Shown here in pieces: positions 1 to 8,013 of a stretch of 35,790 bases of DNA. Position numbers and translations under genes: made by a program. How positions within the stretch are numbered: the first letter of the stretch is position 1; the number at the start of each line of letters is the position of its first letter. Origin of the DNA: Thalassospira sp. MCCC 1A01148 (GTDB lineage Bacteria; Pseudomonadota; Alphaproteobacteria; Rhodospirillales; Thalassospiraceae); the NCBI RefSeq assembly GCF_001613795.1, contig NZ_LPVZ01000003.1:1-35790 (forward strand). Reading direction: 5' to 3'. The notes beneath the pieces are model-generated. The model did not search any database. It saw nothing but the letters and a program-made list of their open reading frames with translations, and was not told the DNA's origin.

Positions 1-14
1 TGGTTGCGGGGGCA
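1..14. repeat. Terminal direct repeat, left copy
   Basis: The first 14 bases (TGGTTGCGGGGGCA) are identical to bases 35777-35790. The simplest reading is that a circular molecule was linearised with a 14-base overlap, giving a unit of about 35,776 bp. A short genuine direct repeat is the alternative. The plasmid gene content supports circularity. Confidence 0.7.
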
Positions 15-59
15 CTCATTGTTGCCCAATTCTCATGATCGAGACACAGACGTTGTCTG
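10..59. promoter_or_regulatory. Two small inverted repeats upstream of the transfer operon
   Basis: GGGCA (10-14) pairs with TGCCC (23-27) across 8 bases, and CAGAC (47-51) pairs with GTCTG (55-59) across 3 bases. They lie just upstream of the traK-like gene, where the promoter and operator of the transfer operon would be expected. No convincing sigma-70 pair could be fixed here. The small HTH protein or the TraK-like protein encoded just downstream are possible ligands, but that is a guess from position. Confidence 0.3.
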
Positions 60-136
60 CACCTTCGACATAGAATTGAGACCATACATTTCCGATCCTT
101 GTCAAGTGGTTAACAGCTACGATGAGGAACGCGCGA

Positions 137-517
137 ATGCCAGCAGCATGGGGGCAGGCGAAGATCGAAATCCTTGCTTTGCGAGATGAAATTCTCGGCA
201 AGATTGAGCAAGGCGTTCTGGTCCGAACAATCTATGAAGAACTGAGTGCTTCGGGACGTATCACGATGTCCCGCCGGTCATTCTATGACCGGGTTAAACA
301 ACTGCGTTCTGAGCGCACCACACCCAAAACCCGGGTGCCTGCGAAAACACCCAGCCAGTCCTCTGCCACCAACACTCCCACCCTACCGCCAATCGACATT
401 CAACCCGCCAGTTATTTGCCAACACTCAAGGCCAAAGAACAGGCTGCGCTGGATCACCTATGGGGCGGGAATGGGACTGCAGACGATGCCTCTGATCAGA
501 CGGAGGAAACTTCGTGA
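137..517 (+). CDS. traK: TraK-like oriT-binding accessory protein
   Basis: This 126-aa protein resembles IncP TraK in size, layout and gene order: an N-terminal helical DNA-binding part (about residues 10-60, with an SRRSFYDRVKQL-type recognition helix), then a Thr/Pro/Ser-rich linker and an acidic tail. RK2 TraK binds and bends oriT DNA beside nic so that the relaxase can act. The start at 137 is chosen because GAGGAA (124-129) sits 7 bases upstream; the in-frame ATG at 122 has no good ribosome site. The gene ends in a GTGA overlap with the next one and is followed by traL- and traM-like genes, the RK2 order. Its likely target here is the oriT region near 30.2-30.4 kb. Family assignment is by pattern recognition. 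Confidence 0.6.
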   Translation: MPAAWGQAKIEILALRDEILGKIEQGVLVRTIYEELSASGRITMSRRSFYDRVKQLRSERTTPKTRVPAKTPSQSSATNTPTLPPIDIQPASYLPTLKAKEQAALDHLWGGNGTADDASDQTEETS

Positions 518-750
518 GCTCCTGGCAATCGGACTACCTCACCCTTCACACCCGCCTGCGGCAAGCCCGCGAGAGCCAACACCTCACCCAAGCCGATGCC
601 GGGGCCTGTATTGGTGTGTCAGAGCGCACCTTTAGAGACTTCGAATCAGGGAAGATCGACCGGCCAGCCGCCGAAGTCTTCCGCCTCGCCCATCTGCTGG
701 GCATCAAAATTATCATTTCAGATGGAGTTATCGCCGATGGCGTTGATTAA
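514..750 (+). CDS. Small XRE-type helix-turn-helix protein
   Basis: A 78-aa protein that is almost entirely one HTH_3 (Cro/CI) domain: residues about 14-65 carry the LTQADAGACIGVSERTFRDFESGK pattern in pieces typical of HipB/XRE repressors. It starts at GTG 514, supported by CGGAGGAAAC just upstream, and shares GTGA with the end of the traK-like gene. The traL-like start lies inside its 3' end. Such genes usually repress their own operon, so it is a candidate regulator of transfer genes; the inverted repeats near 10-59 are possible operators. No partner toxin is visible. Confidence 0.7.
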   Translation: MSSWQSDYLTLHTRLRQARESQHLTQADAGACIGVSERTFRDFESGKIDRPAAEVFRLAHLLGIKIIISDGVIADGVD

Positions 751-1480
751 TCTCACCCTTCAGGGCAAGGGCGGGGTCGGCAAGTCGTTTGTCGCCAGCC
801 TTCTCGCGCAGCATTACCTTAACCGCGACACCCCGCTTCATTGCTATGACACCGATCCGGTCAACCAGACCTTTGCCGGATATAAAGCCTTCCCCGTCGA
901 GACCATTCGCCTGGGCGAACGTCCCGACGAGATTAACCCCCGCTATTTCGATGCGCTGATCGAACAGATCATGACCGGCCCGGAAGACGGGGTTGTCGTC
1001 ATTGATAACGGGGCCAGCACCTTTCTGCCGCTGCTTGGTTACATGGTCGAAGCACAGGCCCTACAGATGCTGGCCGATGCCGGTCATGAAGTCCGGCTTC
1101 ACACGGTCCTGACAGGCGGCCAAGCATTGAACGACACCATGCAGGGCCTGCATCAGGTTTTGCAAAGCGTTCCCGATATTCCGGTCGTCGTTTGGCTCAA
1201 TGAGTATTTCGGGCGGATTGAACGCAAGAACGCATCCGGCGAGATCGAGAGCTTCGAGCATTCAGGTCTCTACAAGAAAAACAAGAACCGCATTCACGCG
1301 CTGGTGCGTCTGCCCGAGGTCCGCAAAGAAACCTTTGGCCACGACATTGAACAGATGATGCGTGCCCGCCTGACCTTTGATGAAGCAGGCAGTCATGCAG
1401 ACTTTCCCCTGATGTCGCGCCAGCGCCTGATGATGACCTGGCGCAGCATTGGGTCAGCCATGGAACAGGCGGTGCTGTAA
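737..1480 (+). CDS. traL: TraL-like ParA/MinD-family ATPase of the transfer region
   Basis: A 247-aa P-loop ATPase with the deviant Walker A of the MinD/ParA superfamily (QGKGGVGKS, residues about 8-16) at the very N-terminus and a DNGAS segment as Walker B region. The longer frame upstream is discarded because family members begin directly before the P-loop (MALINLTLQGKGG). RK2 TraL has the same size, N-terminus and position between traK and traM, so this is a conjugation ATPase rather than a partition ParA; no ParB gene follows. It overlaps the HTH gene by 14 bases and shares TAATG with the next gene. Its mechanistic role in transfer is not established. Confidence 0.7.
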   Translation: MALINLTLQGKGGVGKSFVASLLAQHYLNRDTPLHCYDTDPVNQTFAGYKAFPVETIRLGERPDEINPRYFDALIEQIMTGPEDGVVVIDNGASTFLPLLGYMVEAQALQMLADAGHEVRLHTVLTGGQALNDTMQGLHQVLQSVPDIPVVVWLNEYFGRIERKNASGEIESFEHSGLYKKNKNRIHALVRLPEVRKETFGHDIEQMMRARLTFDEAGSHADFPLMSRQRLMMTWRSIGSAMEQAVL

Positions 1481-1920
1481 TGGCCAGCGTTCTTGACGAA
1501 GCTCCGCCGCCGCCCCTGACCATGGACAGCATCGAAGAGCTGCGCACGTATCTGTGGAAGGTCCATCAGGTCACTGTCGAGGACGGTGATCCGGTCCTGA
1601 TGATCTACACCATCCACAAGGTCGTGCTCGACGAGCATCGCCGCCTGATCGATCAGCATAACCGAACCCTTTCCGGGATCATTCAGGCACAGGCGGACGC
1701 CTTCACCAATGATGTCACCGCCGCCATCGAGGACTTCAAGAATGAAGCTCTGACCGATGCCGTGCGTGAACGTCTGTCTGCCATGCAGGAAGCCGCCCGC
1801 CTTGCCGATACGGCACAGGACCGCTTTCGCAAGATGGTCAAGCTGATCTCCATCCTCACCGCCCTCAATCTGGTCGCCGTCGTCTTCACGCTGGGCGTCC
1901 TCACCGTTTTGACGATTTGA
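1480..1920 (+). CDS. traM: TraM-like membrane-anchored conjugation protein
   Basis: A 146-aa, mostly helical and charged protein ending in one strongly hydrophobic segment (about residues 121-145) that should anchor it in the inner membrane with the N-terminal coil in the cytoplasm. RK2 TraM has the same length, a helical middle and a C-terminal membrane segment, and it too follows traL. The start overlaps the stop of the traL-like gene (TAATG), indicating translational coupling. In IncP plasmids TraM is needed for efficient transfer, with no known enzymatic activity. The assignment rests on architecture and synteny. Confidence 0.55.
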   Translation: MASVLDEAPPPPLTMDSIEELRTYLWKVHQVTVEDGDPVLMIYTIHKVVLDEHRRLIDQHNRTLSGIIQAQADAFTNDVTAAIEDFKNEALTDAVRERLSAMQEAARLADTAQDRFRKMVKLISILTALNLVAVVFTLGVLTVLTI

Positions 1921-1938
1921 CGACAAGGAAAACGCACC

Positions 1939-2253
1939 ATGGATAAACGTAATCTTCTCAAAATCGCTGTCATCGCAGGCCTTGCCACACTGGCCATGAC
2001 CGAACCGGCCTTTGCCCAGGAAACCGCAAGTGGCAACTGGTGGGATCCTGTTGTTTCCTTCCTCGAACTGCTGGCCGAAGGCTTTGGCAAGATCTTTGCC
2101 ATCGCATTGGGTCTTGGTCTGGTCGTTTACGGCGGCTGGGCGGCCTTTACCGGTCGGCTTGATCCGCAGCGCGGCATCATGATGGTGATCGGCGGCATTC
2201 TGGTCACCGCAGGCCCGGCCATTGCCTCTGGTCTTCTGGGGGTTCTCAAATGA
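1939..2253 (+). CDS. virB2: VirB2-family major pilin
   Basis: A 104-aa precursor with a long signal peptide (cleavage expected after AFA, about residue 26) and two hydrophobic helices (about 46-66 and 78-100) separated by a short polar loop, the VirB2/TrbC pilin layout. The mature protein would be inserted in the inner membrane and extracted to build the conjugative pilus. AAGGAA lies 8 bases before the ATG, and a short gap separates it from traM, so it can be translated independently. virB3 follows with an ATGA overlap. Confidence 0.85.
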   Translation: MDKRNLLKIAVIAGLATLAMTEPAFAQETASGNWWDPVVSFLELLAEGFGKIFAIALGLGLVVYGGWAAFTGRLDPQRGIMMVIGGILVTAGPAIASGLLGVLK

Positions 2254-2549
2254 AAGCCACCAGTGCTGTTCTTATTCAGGCCCAACGCCAAATGACCCTG
2301 ATCGGTCTACCGATCCCACTTCTGCTTGTTGCCGGACTTGCTGGCGTTCTGGGTTTTGTCCTGCCCGTCGTATTCGACTTTCCGGTTCTGGTCATTCCAG
2401 GCGGGATCGTCGGGTTTGTCGTCGCATGGATCTATCTCGTCAAACATCAGCGGATCAATCCGAACCATGACCGCGAGTTGCTGGTAGCCCCGATGTTCTG
2501 GGGCAGTCGCAAGGGCGCGCGCCTTCTGACCACAGGAGGGCGCAAATGA
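2250..2549 (+). CDS. virB3: VirB3-family inner-membrane T4SS protein
   Basis: A 99-aa protein with two adjacent hydrophobic segments (about residues 17-40 and 45-65) and a short charged C-terminal tail, the standard VirB3/TrbD architecture. It lies between the pilin and VirB4 genes, with ATGA overlaps on both sides. VirB3 helps link pilin handling to the VirB4 ATPase at the inner membrane. Identity is firm from size, topology and position. Confidence 0.85.
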   Translation: MKATSAVLIQAQRQMTLIGLPIPLLLVAGLAGVLGFVLPVVFDFPVLVIPGGIVGFVVAWIYLVKHQRINPNHDRELLVAPMFWGSRKGARLLTTGGRK

Positions 2550-4936
2550 TCTGGACCGATGTGATCACAACGGGCCTTGTGTCCGGAATGGCTGGCGGCT
2601 TGGTCGTTCCGGCAGGCCGCCGCCTGTTGCTTGGCGACATTACCCAAGACTGGCTCCAGGACGAGTTGGAGCTCGACGGAATTGATCCGGTTGATGGTGT
2701 CACTGTCCGTGGCAAGGATGGATCGCTTTCGCGTGTCTGGCACCTGCAGGGCACGAGTTATGACGCAAGGATCGAAACCGAGCAACAGAGCTTGCTGCTG
2801 GGCCGTCAATCGCTGCTGCAGGAACTTGGCAAACGCAACATCGCCGTGCGGCTGTTTGCGATTAAACGCCGACGCGAGATTGCCGCAGATGCCACCTGGC
2901 CGAATGCTGTTCTTGACGAAATCGGCACCGCAGAAGCACAGCAATATAAATCAAGCTACTTCATCGACTGGCATCTGATGGCAACCGCTCAGGCGATGCA
3001 GCCCCTGCTGGATGCCGAAGAGAAGATCCCGGCCATTCTTTCGGAATACCGCCCCGAGTTGCTTGCCCGTTCTGACGACGATCAACCGTGTCTTCTGACC
3101 GGGTTCTTGAATGGGCTGGTGAGCGGTGAGTATCGCCGTGATCTCCCTGCCATAAGCCGCAATCTGTCGGCAAACCTGCCCGCCTCAGACCTTCACTGCA
3201 ACAAGGTGAATGGCACCATCACCACCCAAGTCCCGGCACAGCAGTTTCAGAAGGTCATCACGGTTACCCTGTGGCCAGAAACAGTCTCCGGCCATCTGAT
3301 CGGCGAGATCCTCGCCCTGCAGGGTGATATCGAGATTTGCCAGATCTGTGATCCATGGGGCAGTGACCAGGCAATGCTGGTCAATAAGCGCCGCATGGCC
3401 GGTGAATCAAACTCATGGTTTGGCAATCCGGCAGCAGCGGCAGAAGTCTCGACCCTGCTTGACCTTTTGGCCGAAGGTAAAACCGCGCTCTTCGCCACCC
3501 AGTTCCAGATTATTCCGCGTGCGGAGACCGAAGACAAACTCAATACCCTGATCCGTGAGATCACCGAGATCCTTGGCAACAAGCGGATTGGCTATGCCCT
3601 GCAAACACGCGGCGCACCGGTTTGCTGGTTTAACCGTCTGCCTATCGTCTCCAAACGCAAGATCAGACTGCCGGGCAGTCAGTTCATGGCCCCGCTGGAT
3701 CTGCGCGATCAGAACATTGCCGCCCTTTGGGCTTTGCCGCATTCCGCCACCGGCCTGTTGGCCAGCCAGTTTGGCCCGGCACCGGTGCGCTGGTTCAAAA
3801 CCCCAACCGGCCAATCCTACGCGTTTCAGTTCCAAGTGGTGAACAAGCCGTTTTCACTGGGCAACTTCCTTGTCTTCGCGCCTTCAGGTGTCGGTAAGTC
3901 CACGCTGATCATGCATCTGATGGGCGGCCTTGCGAAGTTCGAGAATATCCGCTCCTACATCTTTGATTCCAAGGAAGGTACGCGCTTCATGGTCGAAGCC
4001 ATGGGCGGTCTTTACCAAGCCTATGACGGGCTCTCGCTTAATCCGCTTGATGTTGGCGACGACACGCCCAAGAACCGCGAACGTGTGTATGCGATCTTAA
4101 AATCGTTGGCCGGGATCGATCTCGAAGATGCCGATATCGACGCGCTTAATCATGCCGTCGATCTGGCGTTTCAAATTGAACCGCCACACCGCACGCTCAA
4201 TGCGATCTATCCCTTTGCCTTTGCCCGCCGTTCAACACTCCGGCGTGCCTTTGCGCAATGGGTTGCGGACGACAAGGGCAATACAGGCCTTCGCAGCCAT
4301 ATATTCAACGCTCCCCATGACAGCCTCGGCGGCCTTTTGAACCAATCACACATGGTTGGGATCAATATGAACGAGGCGCTGGCCGATCCTGCGCTGGGTG
4401 CGCCTGTCGTTGGTCATATCTCTGAGGCGATCAGTAAATCGGTTGCCGGGCGCAACGGCGGCTTTGTCATCTTCATTGATGAAGCCGCCAAACTGCTCTC
4501 CAACCCCGGCTTCCGCGATCTGGGGGCCGAGATGTACCGCGAATACCGCAAACTTGGCGGTGCCGTCGGCATGGCGTTTCAGGATCCGGCAGGCCTTGGC
4601 AAAACCGGGGCGGCGGAGGCCATCATCGAAAACACCGCAACGATGATCTTCTTCCCGAACTCCAAGGTCACGGAAGAAAGTCTCAAGCCGTTCAATCTCA
4701 ACGAAGAGCAAAAGCTGTTTGTTCAGGGTCGCACCCGTTCGCGCAAAAAGAATGATCGGCGGGTTCTGATCATTAAGCGCGATGAAGCCAGCGGTTTTGA
4801 GGAAAGCGCCATTCTTGATGTCGACCTGACACCGCTTGGCGATGCGGTCCGCTTCTATCGTTCCGGACCGGATGCCAACAACGATCTGGCCACCATCCAA
4901 ACCAAATGGGGGGACGCATGGCAGAGCCATCTGTAA
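2546..4936 (+). CDS. virB4: VirB4 T4SS ATPase
   Basis: A 796-aa CagE/TrbE/VirB4-family ATPase that energises pilus assembly and substrate transfer from the cytoplasmic face. The C-terminal RecA-like domain carries Walker A (APSGVGKST, about residue 448) and Walker B (FVIFIDEAAKLL, about residue 640). The N-terminal part has a hydrophobic stretch near the start, as in family members that contact VirB3. ACAGGAGGGCG precedes the ATG, which shares ATGA with virB3. Length is normal for the family and no frameshift is seen. The last 19 bases overlap the next small gene. Confidence 0.95.
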   Translation: MIWTDVITTGLVSGMAGGLVVPAGRRLLLGDITQDWLQDELELDGIDPVDGVTVRGKDGSLSRVWHLQGTSYDARIETEQQSLLLGRQSLLQELGKRNIAVRLFAIKRRREIAADATWPNAVLDEIGTAEAQQYKSSYFIDWHLMATAQAMQPLLDAEEKIPAILSEYRPELLARSDDDQPCLLTGFLNGLVSGEYRRDLPAISRNLSANLPASDLHCNKVNGTITTQVPAQQFQKVITVTLWPETVSGHLIGEILALQGDIEICQICDPWGSDQAMLVNKRRMAGESNSWFGNPAAAAEVSTLLDLLAEGKTALFATQFQIIPRAETEDKLNTLIREITEILGNKRIGYALQTRGAPVCWFNRLPIVSKRKIRLPGSQFMAPLDLRDQNIAALWALPHSATGLLASQFGPAPVRWFKTPTGQSYAFQFQVVNKPFSLGNFLVFAPSGVGKSTLIMHLMGGLAKFENIRSYIFDSKEGTRFMVEAMGGLYQAYDGLSLNPLDVGDDTPKNRERVYAILKSLAGIDLEDADIDALNHAVDLAFQIEPPHRTLNAIYPFAFARRSTLRRAFAQWVADDKGNTGLRSHIFNAPHDSLGGLLNQSHMVGINMNEALADPALGAPVVGHISEAISKSVAGRNGGFVIFIDEAAKLLSNPGFRDLGAEMYREYRKLGGAVGMAFQDPAGLGKTGAAEAIIENTATMIFFPNSKVTEESLKPFNLNEEQKLFVQGRTRSRKKNDRRVLIIKRDEASGFEESAILDVDLTPLGDAVRFYRSGPDANNDLATIQTKWGDAWQSHL

Positions 4937-5103
4937 CCCATATCGAGCATCCAGAAATGACAAAGCAGTCTTTGGTCATGATCGCCATCACCAGCCTCGT
5001 GGGGTCGATTGGCCTGATTGGCATGTTGAACTGGCCGATCACGACCAGTGCGGTCCTGATCTTTTTGCTTGTCGTCATTCTCCGCAAAGGGGGAGCGTCA
5101 TGA
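4918..5103 (+). CDS. Small two-helix membrane protein between virB4 and virB5
   Basis: A 61-aa protein with two hydrophobic segments (about residues 19-36 and 40-56) and little else. The start at 4918 is preferred because the G-rich ribosome site ends just before it; an in-frame ATG at 4906 would consume that site. It overlaps the end of virB4 and shares ATGA with virB5. I do not recognise a family. The position and membrane topology suggest a T4SS accessory or assembly factor. Confidence 0.6.
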   Translation: MAEPSVTHIEHPEMTKQSLVMIAITSLVGSIGLIGMLNWPITTSAVLIFLLVVILRKGGAS

Positions 5104-5951
5104 ACAGGCGTCTTCGTACTGTCGCACTTGCCTTTGGTATTGTTCTCGCAACGCCTGCCATTGCCTATGCCACCTATCCAGTGATCGATGTGTCGGCCAT
5201 CGCCAAACTGGGTGAGCAGCTGAGCAAAATGCAAAAGCAGATTGATCAGCTCAAGCAGCATACCGAATGGCTAACCAAACTCAGTGCCCAGGCACAGGGC
5301 ACGATTGATGCCATCGGGGCTGCCGGACAAATCGCGCTGCCGATCCTCAATATGCAAAAGCTCACCAGCCGGATCATGCGTGACATTCAATGTCTGACGC
5401 CGGATCTGTCGGGTCTGATGCCCGGCATCAATCTTGATGATCTTGATTTCTTTAGCATCTGCGAAGGCCGCAGCATTTACCGCAAATCACTTTGGTTTGA
5501 TCCGAATGATCCTGCGACCTGGACGTTCCCGGAAGGTAGCGAGTTTGAAGGAACCAACAGTGGCGCTGGTTCGGGCAGTGGTGTCTGGGCTGATCCGGAT
5601 CACCCGGTCAACAAGGCCAAATGGCAGGCGCAGCAACAAGCCCGTGCGATGGTCGAAGCCAGACGCGAAGAGCTGGCCAAAGATGCCGTCACAACCGGGC
5701 TCGCACAAAGCGACTTGACCGTTCAAAGCACCGAAGAGATCCAGCAGGCGATTGAAGAGCTCGAAGCGGCCACCAACGGTGCGGCGGATATGAAGCGGCT
5801 TTTGATGGCAATTGCCAAATGGATGGCGATGTCAAACCGCCAGCAGGTTCAACAACAGCAGCTTACGGCGCAACTGGTCAAAATCCAGTCGACCATGTTG
5901 CTGCAATACCTGCCGCCTCAGCAACGCGATAGTGGGGAGGGGGAGGAATGA
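5100..5951 (+). CDS. virB5: VirB5/TrbJ-like minor pilus protein
   Basis: A 283-aa exported protein with a signal peptide (cleavage after about residue 23), a long coiled-coil region (about 34-75, rich in QLSKMQKQIDQL-type heptads) and a second helical region near the C-terminus (about 215-275, Q-rich). This fits VirB5/TrbJ, the minor pilin at the pilus tip involved in contact and assembly. The track frame opens earlier, but ATG 5100 is coupled to the preceding gene by ATGA and starts exactly at the signal peptide. The last codons include a very strong ribosome-binding stretch (GGGGAGGGGGAGG) leading to ATG 5948. Confidence 0.75.
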   Translation: MNRRLRTVALAFGIVLATPAIAYATYPVIDVSAIAKLGEQLSKMQKQIDQLKQHTEWLTKLSAQAQGTIDAIGAAGQIALPILNMQKLTSRIMRDIQCLTPDLSGLMPGINLDDLDFFSICEGRSIYRKSLWFDPNDPATWTFPEGSEFEGTNSGAGSGSGVWADPDHPVNKAKWQAQQQARAMVEARREELAKDAVTTGLAQSDLTVQSTEEIQQAIEELEAATNGAADMKRLLMAIAKWMAMSNRQQVQQQQLTAQLVKIQSTMLLQYLPPQQRDSGEGEE

Positions 5952-5956
5952 GTGTT

Positions 5957-6442
5957 TCAGTTTCCTGCCAAAAACGCATCGTCTCGTTTCACATCATTCT
6001 TGGTACGCCAATCAGGAAGATCGCGACACGAGTGCGTGAAAACATTTCGCTGTTCCATCGTCCAGCAAGACCCACCGGATTTCCACTCGTTCCAGGCGAG
6101 GGCTTTGTCCTTGTTCGTAACGGCGCGATAGACGTGTTTCCAGACTTGATAGACCCGGTCCAAGTCATGCCCGCGTTTAATCAGATCAGCTTCAGGATGA
6201 CTTGCCAAACGCTCCAGAGCTTCATCGCGCGAGCCAGAGAAAAGCGCTTTGTTTGCTTCGTAGGCAGGCATGACCTGAGCCCATTCCTCGTCGAACTCAC
6301 TTCCCGTCTGAATCTCAGTCCAAACGGACACCGCGTAATCCCAGTCCAAGTAATCGCTTTGCTGCGCATAAATCTGCGCAGTTACCGGCGTGTTGAACAG
6401 AAAGACAAATAGCATGAGCAACACCGGACGAACCGATGACAT
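5957..6442 (-). CDS. Exported protein encoded antisense inside the T4SS operon
   Basis: A 161-aa minus-strand ORF starting at ATG 6442: signal peptide (cleavage near VTA-Q, about residue 22), then a mixed helical, charged mature part rich in Trp (DYLDWDY, YQVWKHVY, AWNEWKSGGS) with two cysteines near the C-terminus, suggesting a periplasmic or secreted protein with one disulfide. No lipobox is present. It fills the gap between virB5 and virB6 and its 5' end overlaps virB6 by 29 bases. Residue composition looks like a real protein, unlike the opposite-strand ORF 5948-6412. The slot is where entry-exclusion genes often sit, but no such family was recognised. Its ribosome site is weak. Confidence 0.5.
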   Translation of the reverse strand: MSSVRPVLLMLFVFLFNTPVTAQIYAQQSDYLDWDYAVSVWTEIQTGSEFDEEWAQVMPAYEANKALFSGSRDEALERLASHPEADLIKRGHDLDRVYQVWKHVYRAVTNKDKALAWNEWKSGGSCWTMEQRNVFTHSCRDLPDWRTKNDVKRDDAFLAGN

Positions 6443-7547
6443 AACCTGCATGACCTGCGAGGTAGTGACGGAGTATGTCGATCTGGCAAACAGCTTCACG
6501 CAAAACCTGAGCAGTGTGCTGCTCGACCCCATGTGGTTCATCTATCTCTCCGTCGTTGGTCTGTGGATCGTCATTCATGGCGGCAAGATGATCATGGGAA
6601 AGGGCGATCTGATTGGATTCGCTCATGAATTCGCGTTCATCACTATAGCCGGTCTGCTGCTCGGCGGGCAAGGGCCCACTCTCGTAAACTCCATCTATCA
6701 GATGGCTTTATCAACGATGGGTAGTGCTGCCGGTGTTGTGCTGTCTGCCGGGATGGAAGGTGGCATTGCAACGGCCAAGATCCCGAGCGAGGCCTCTTCG
6801 CTGGGCGGCATGGCCCAACTGGTTTATGTCGCCGAACGCGGCTTGATGGTTGTCTTACGGATTGCCTTTGAAATCTGGGCGTCGATCTCGCTGGGCAATC
6901 TGATGGCCGGTGTTTACGGCGTGCTGCTGGCCCTGCCCTATATCATCCTGATCATTGTCTATTTCAGTCAGGTGGTGGTCAGCATTTTCCGCGTGATGAT
7001 GTTCTCGGCCCTCTCCCCAATCCTGATGCTCGCCCTCGGGTTTGGCTGGGGACGTGGCATGGCGATTACCGGTATTCGAACCGTCTTTGCGGCCTTCATG
7101 GTTCTGTTTGGGTCAACGCTTGCCTTGGCATTGTGCCTCTATGGTGCGGCCTCGCTTGATATCCAGAACACAGAAAACGTTCGCGAGATTACCTCAATCG
7201 ACAATCCCGGCCTGTGGGTCGCCATCGTCCTTGGCTGGATGGGCACGGCCTTCATGGCCGAAGCCACTGGCATGGCCAACTCGATTGCCGGATCGCAACT
7301 GACCAATCAGGCGGCTGCAGTCATTACCGCAGGCATGACCGCGACCGGTCTTTCCCTTGTTAATGCGGCCAAGAAACATGCGCCCGGCGGCGCGTCCGCC
7401 GCACTTGATGCCGTTCTCTATGGCGCAGGTGCTGCGCGCAATCCGATGGGTGCAGCGGGTGCTGCCAAAGACAGCATTGTTACCGCCAAAAATGCCGTCA
7501 TGGAACGTCTTAAAACCCCGAGCTTTGATCGGGGAGACAAGTCATGA
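6414..7547 (+). CDS. virB6: VirB6/TrbL polytopic T4SS channel protein
   Basis: A 377-aa inner-membrane protein with about six hydrophobic segments (clusters near residues 40-62, 70-100, 150-215, 225-250 and 265-290) and an Ala/Gly-rich C-terminal tail, the VirB6/TrbL plan. VirB6 forms the inner-membrane part of the transfer channel. ATG 6414 is preferred over 6390 because the protein then begins with a short polar N-terminus. The ribosome site is weak, which suggests dependence on translation arriving from upstream or an internal promoter. It overlaps the next gene by ATGA. Confidence 0.85.
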   Translation: MSNTGRTDDITCMTCEVVTEYVDLANSFTQNLSSVLLDPMWFIYLSVVGLWIVIHGGKMIMGKGDLIGFAHEFAFITIAGLLLGGQGPTLVNSIYQMALSTMGSAAGVVLSAGMEGGIATAKIPSEASSLGGMAQLVYVAERGLMVVLRIAFEIWASISLGNLMAGVYGVLLALPYIILIIVYFSQVVVSIFRVMMFSALSPILMLALGFGWGRGMAITGIRTVFAAFMVLFGSTLALALCLYGAASLDIQNTENVREITSIDNPGLWVAIVLGWMGTAFMAEATGMANSIAGSQLTNQAAAVITAGMTATGLSLVNAAKKHAPGGASAALDAVLYGAGAARNPMGAAGAAKDSIVTAKNAVMERLKTPSFDRGDKS

Positions 7548-7837
7548 GCCGTTTCAAACAGTTCTTGCGTAATGCTTTCCTGATGATCCTCGCCCTTCCG
7601 ATGGTGCTGCTGTGGCTTGCCATCCTCACAGGCATGTTTGCACCGGAAAGCCTGATTGTCTTTGTCATGGCGCTTCGCGAAGTCGATGCCGCCCAGCTTG
7701 CCGGTTTGATGCGCAGTGCCGTCCATATCTGGATCGCTCTTTCCATCACTCTTGCCCTTGCCAGACTTGTCTTTGGCTTGGGCAAAACCTCCTCCCAAAC
7801 CGCCCAGAACCCGAAAGGATCGCAGCCATGCGCCTGA
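7544..7837 (+). CDS. Small membrane protein between virB6 and virB7
   Basis: A 97-aa protein with two hydrophobic segments (about residues 10-32 and 60-80) separated by an amphipathic loop, and a polar Ser/Gln-rich tail. It is coupled to virB6 by ATGA and overlaps the virB7-like start by 10 bases. I do not recognise a family; membrane topology and operon position point to an accessory T4SS component. Confidence 0.65.
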   Translation: MSRFKQFLRNAFLMILALPMVLLWLAILTGMFAPESLIVFVMALREVDAAQLAGLMRSAVHIWIALSITLALARLVFGLGKTSSQTAQNPKGSQPCA

Positions 7838-8013
7838 TCCAACCACGTCTCTTTCCGATGCTTTGCCTTGTCGTTCTTCTGTCGGGCTGTGTCACCGCTT
7901 CAAAAGACCGAGAGATCCCCAAAGACGGCACCGGCACCGATGAAATGAAACTCAGCCCATGCGTTTGCGATCCGGTTGAGTTCAACAGTGAGGGCTTCTC
8001 ATGGCTTGGCTAG
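7828..8013 (+). CDS. virB7: VirB7-like outer-membrane lipoprotein
   Basis: A 61-aa protein with a lipoprotein signal peptide ending in the lipobox L18-S-G-C21 and two further cysteines near the C-terminus (PCVCDP). VirB7 lipoproteins join VirB9 at the outer membrane and form part of the core complex. The position directly before virB8 and virB9 matches. The reading frame opens upstream, but ATG 7828 gives the clean signal peptide. It overlaps virB8 by 13 bases. Confidence 0.75.
   Translation: MRLIQPRLFPMLCLVVLLSGCVTASKDREIPKDGTGTDEMKLSPCVCDPVEFNSEGFSWLG

Noticed and set aside
85..110. Second oriT (CCGATCCTTG near the traK-like gene)
   Set aside because: It only partly resembles TATCCTG/C and has no matching palindrome at the right distance; the site at 30253-30283 is far better.
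596..736. N-terminal extension of the TraL-like ATPase
   Set aside because: The frame is open from 596, but the P-loop family begins at the MALINLTLQGKGG start (737) and the upstream stretch overlaps the HTH gene in another frame.
737..1480. ParA partition protein
   Set aside because: The MinD/ParA fold is clear, but RK2-like order (traK, traL, traM), matching size and no ParB gene point to TraL rather than partition.
5948..6412. Plus-strand 154-aa ORF between virB5 and virB6
   Set aside because: It has a strong ribosome site and fits the operon, but its translation lacks any membrane segment, domain or protein-like composition, while the minus strand encodes a protein with a clear signal peptide. 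Kept only as part of a finding, not as a gene.
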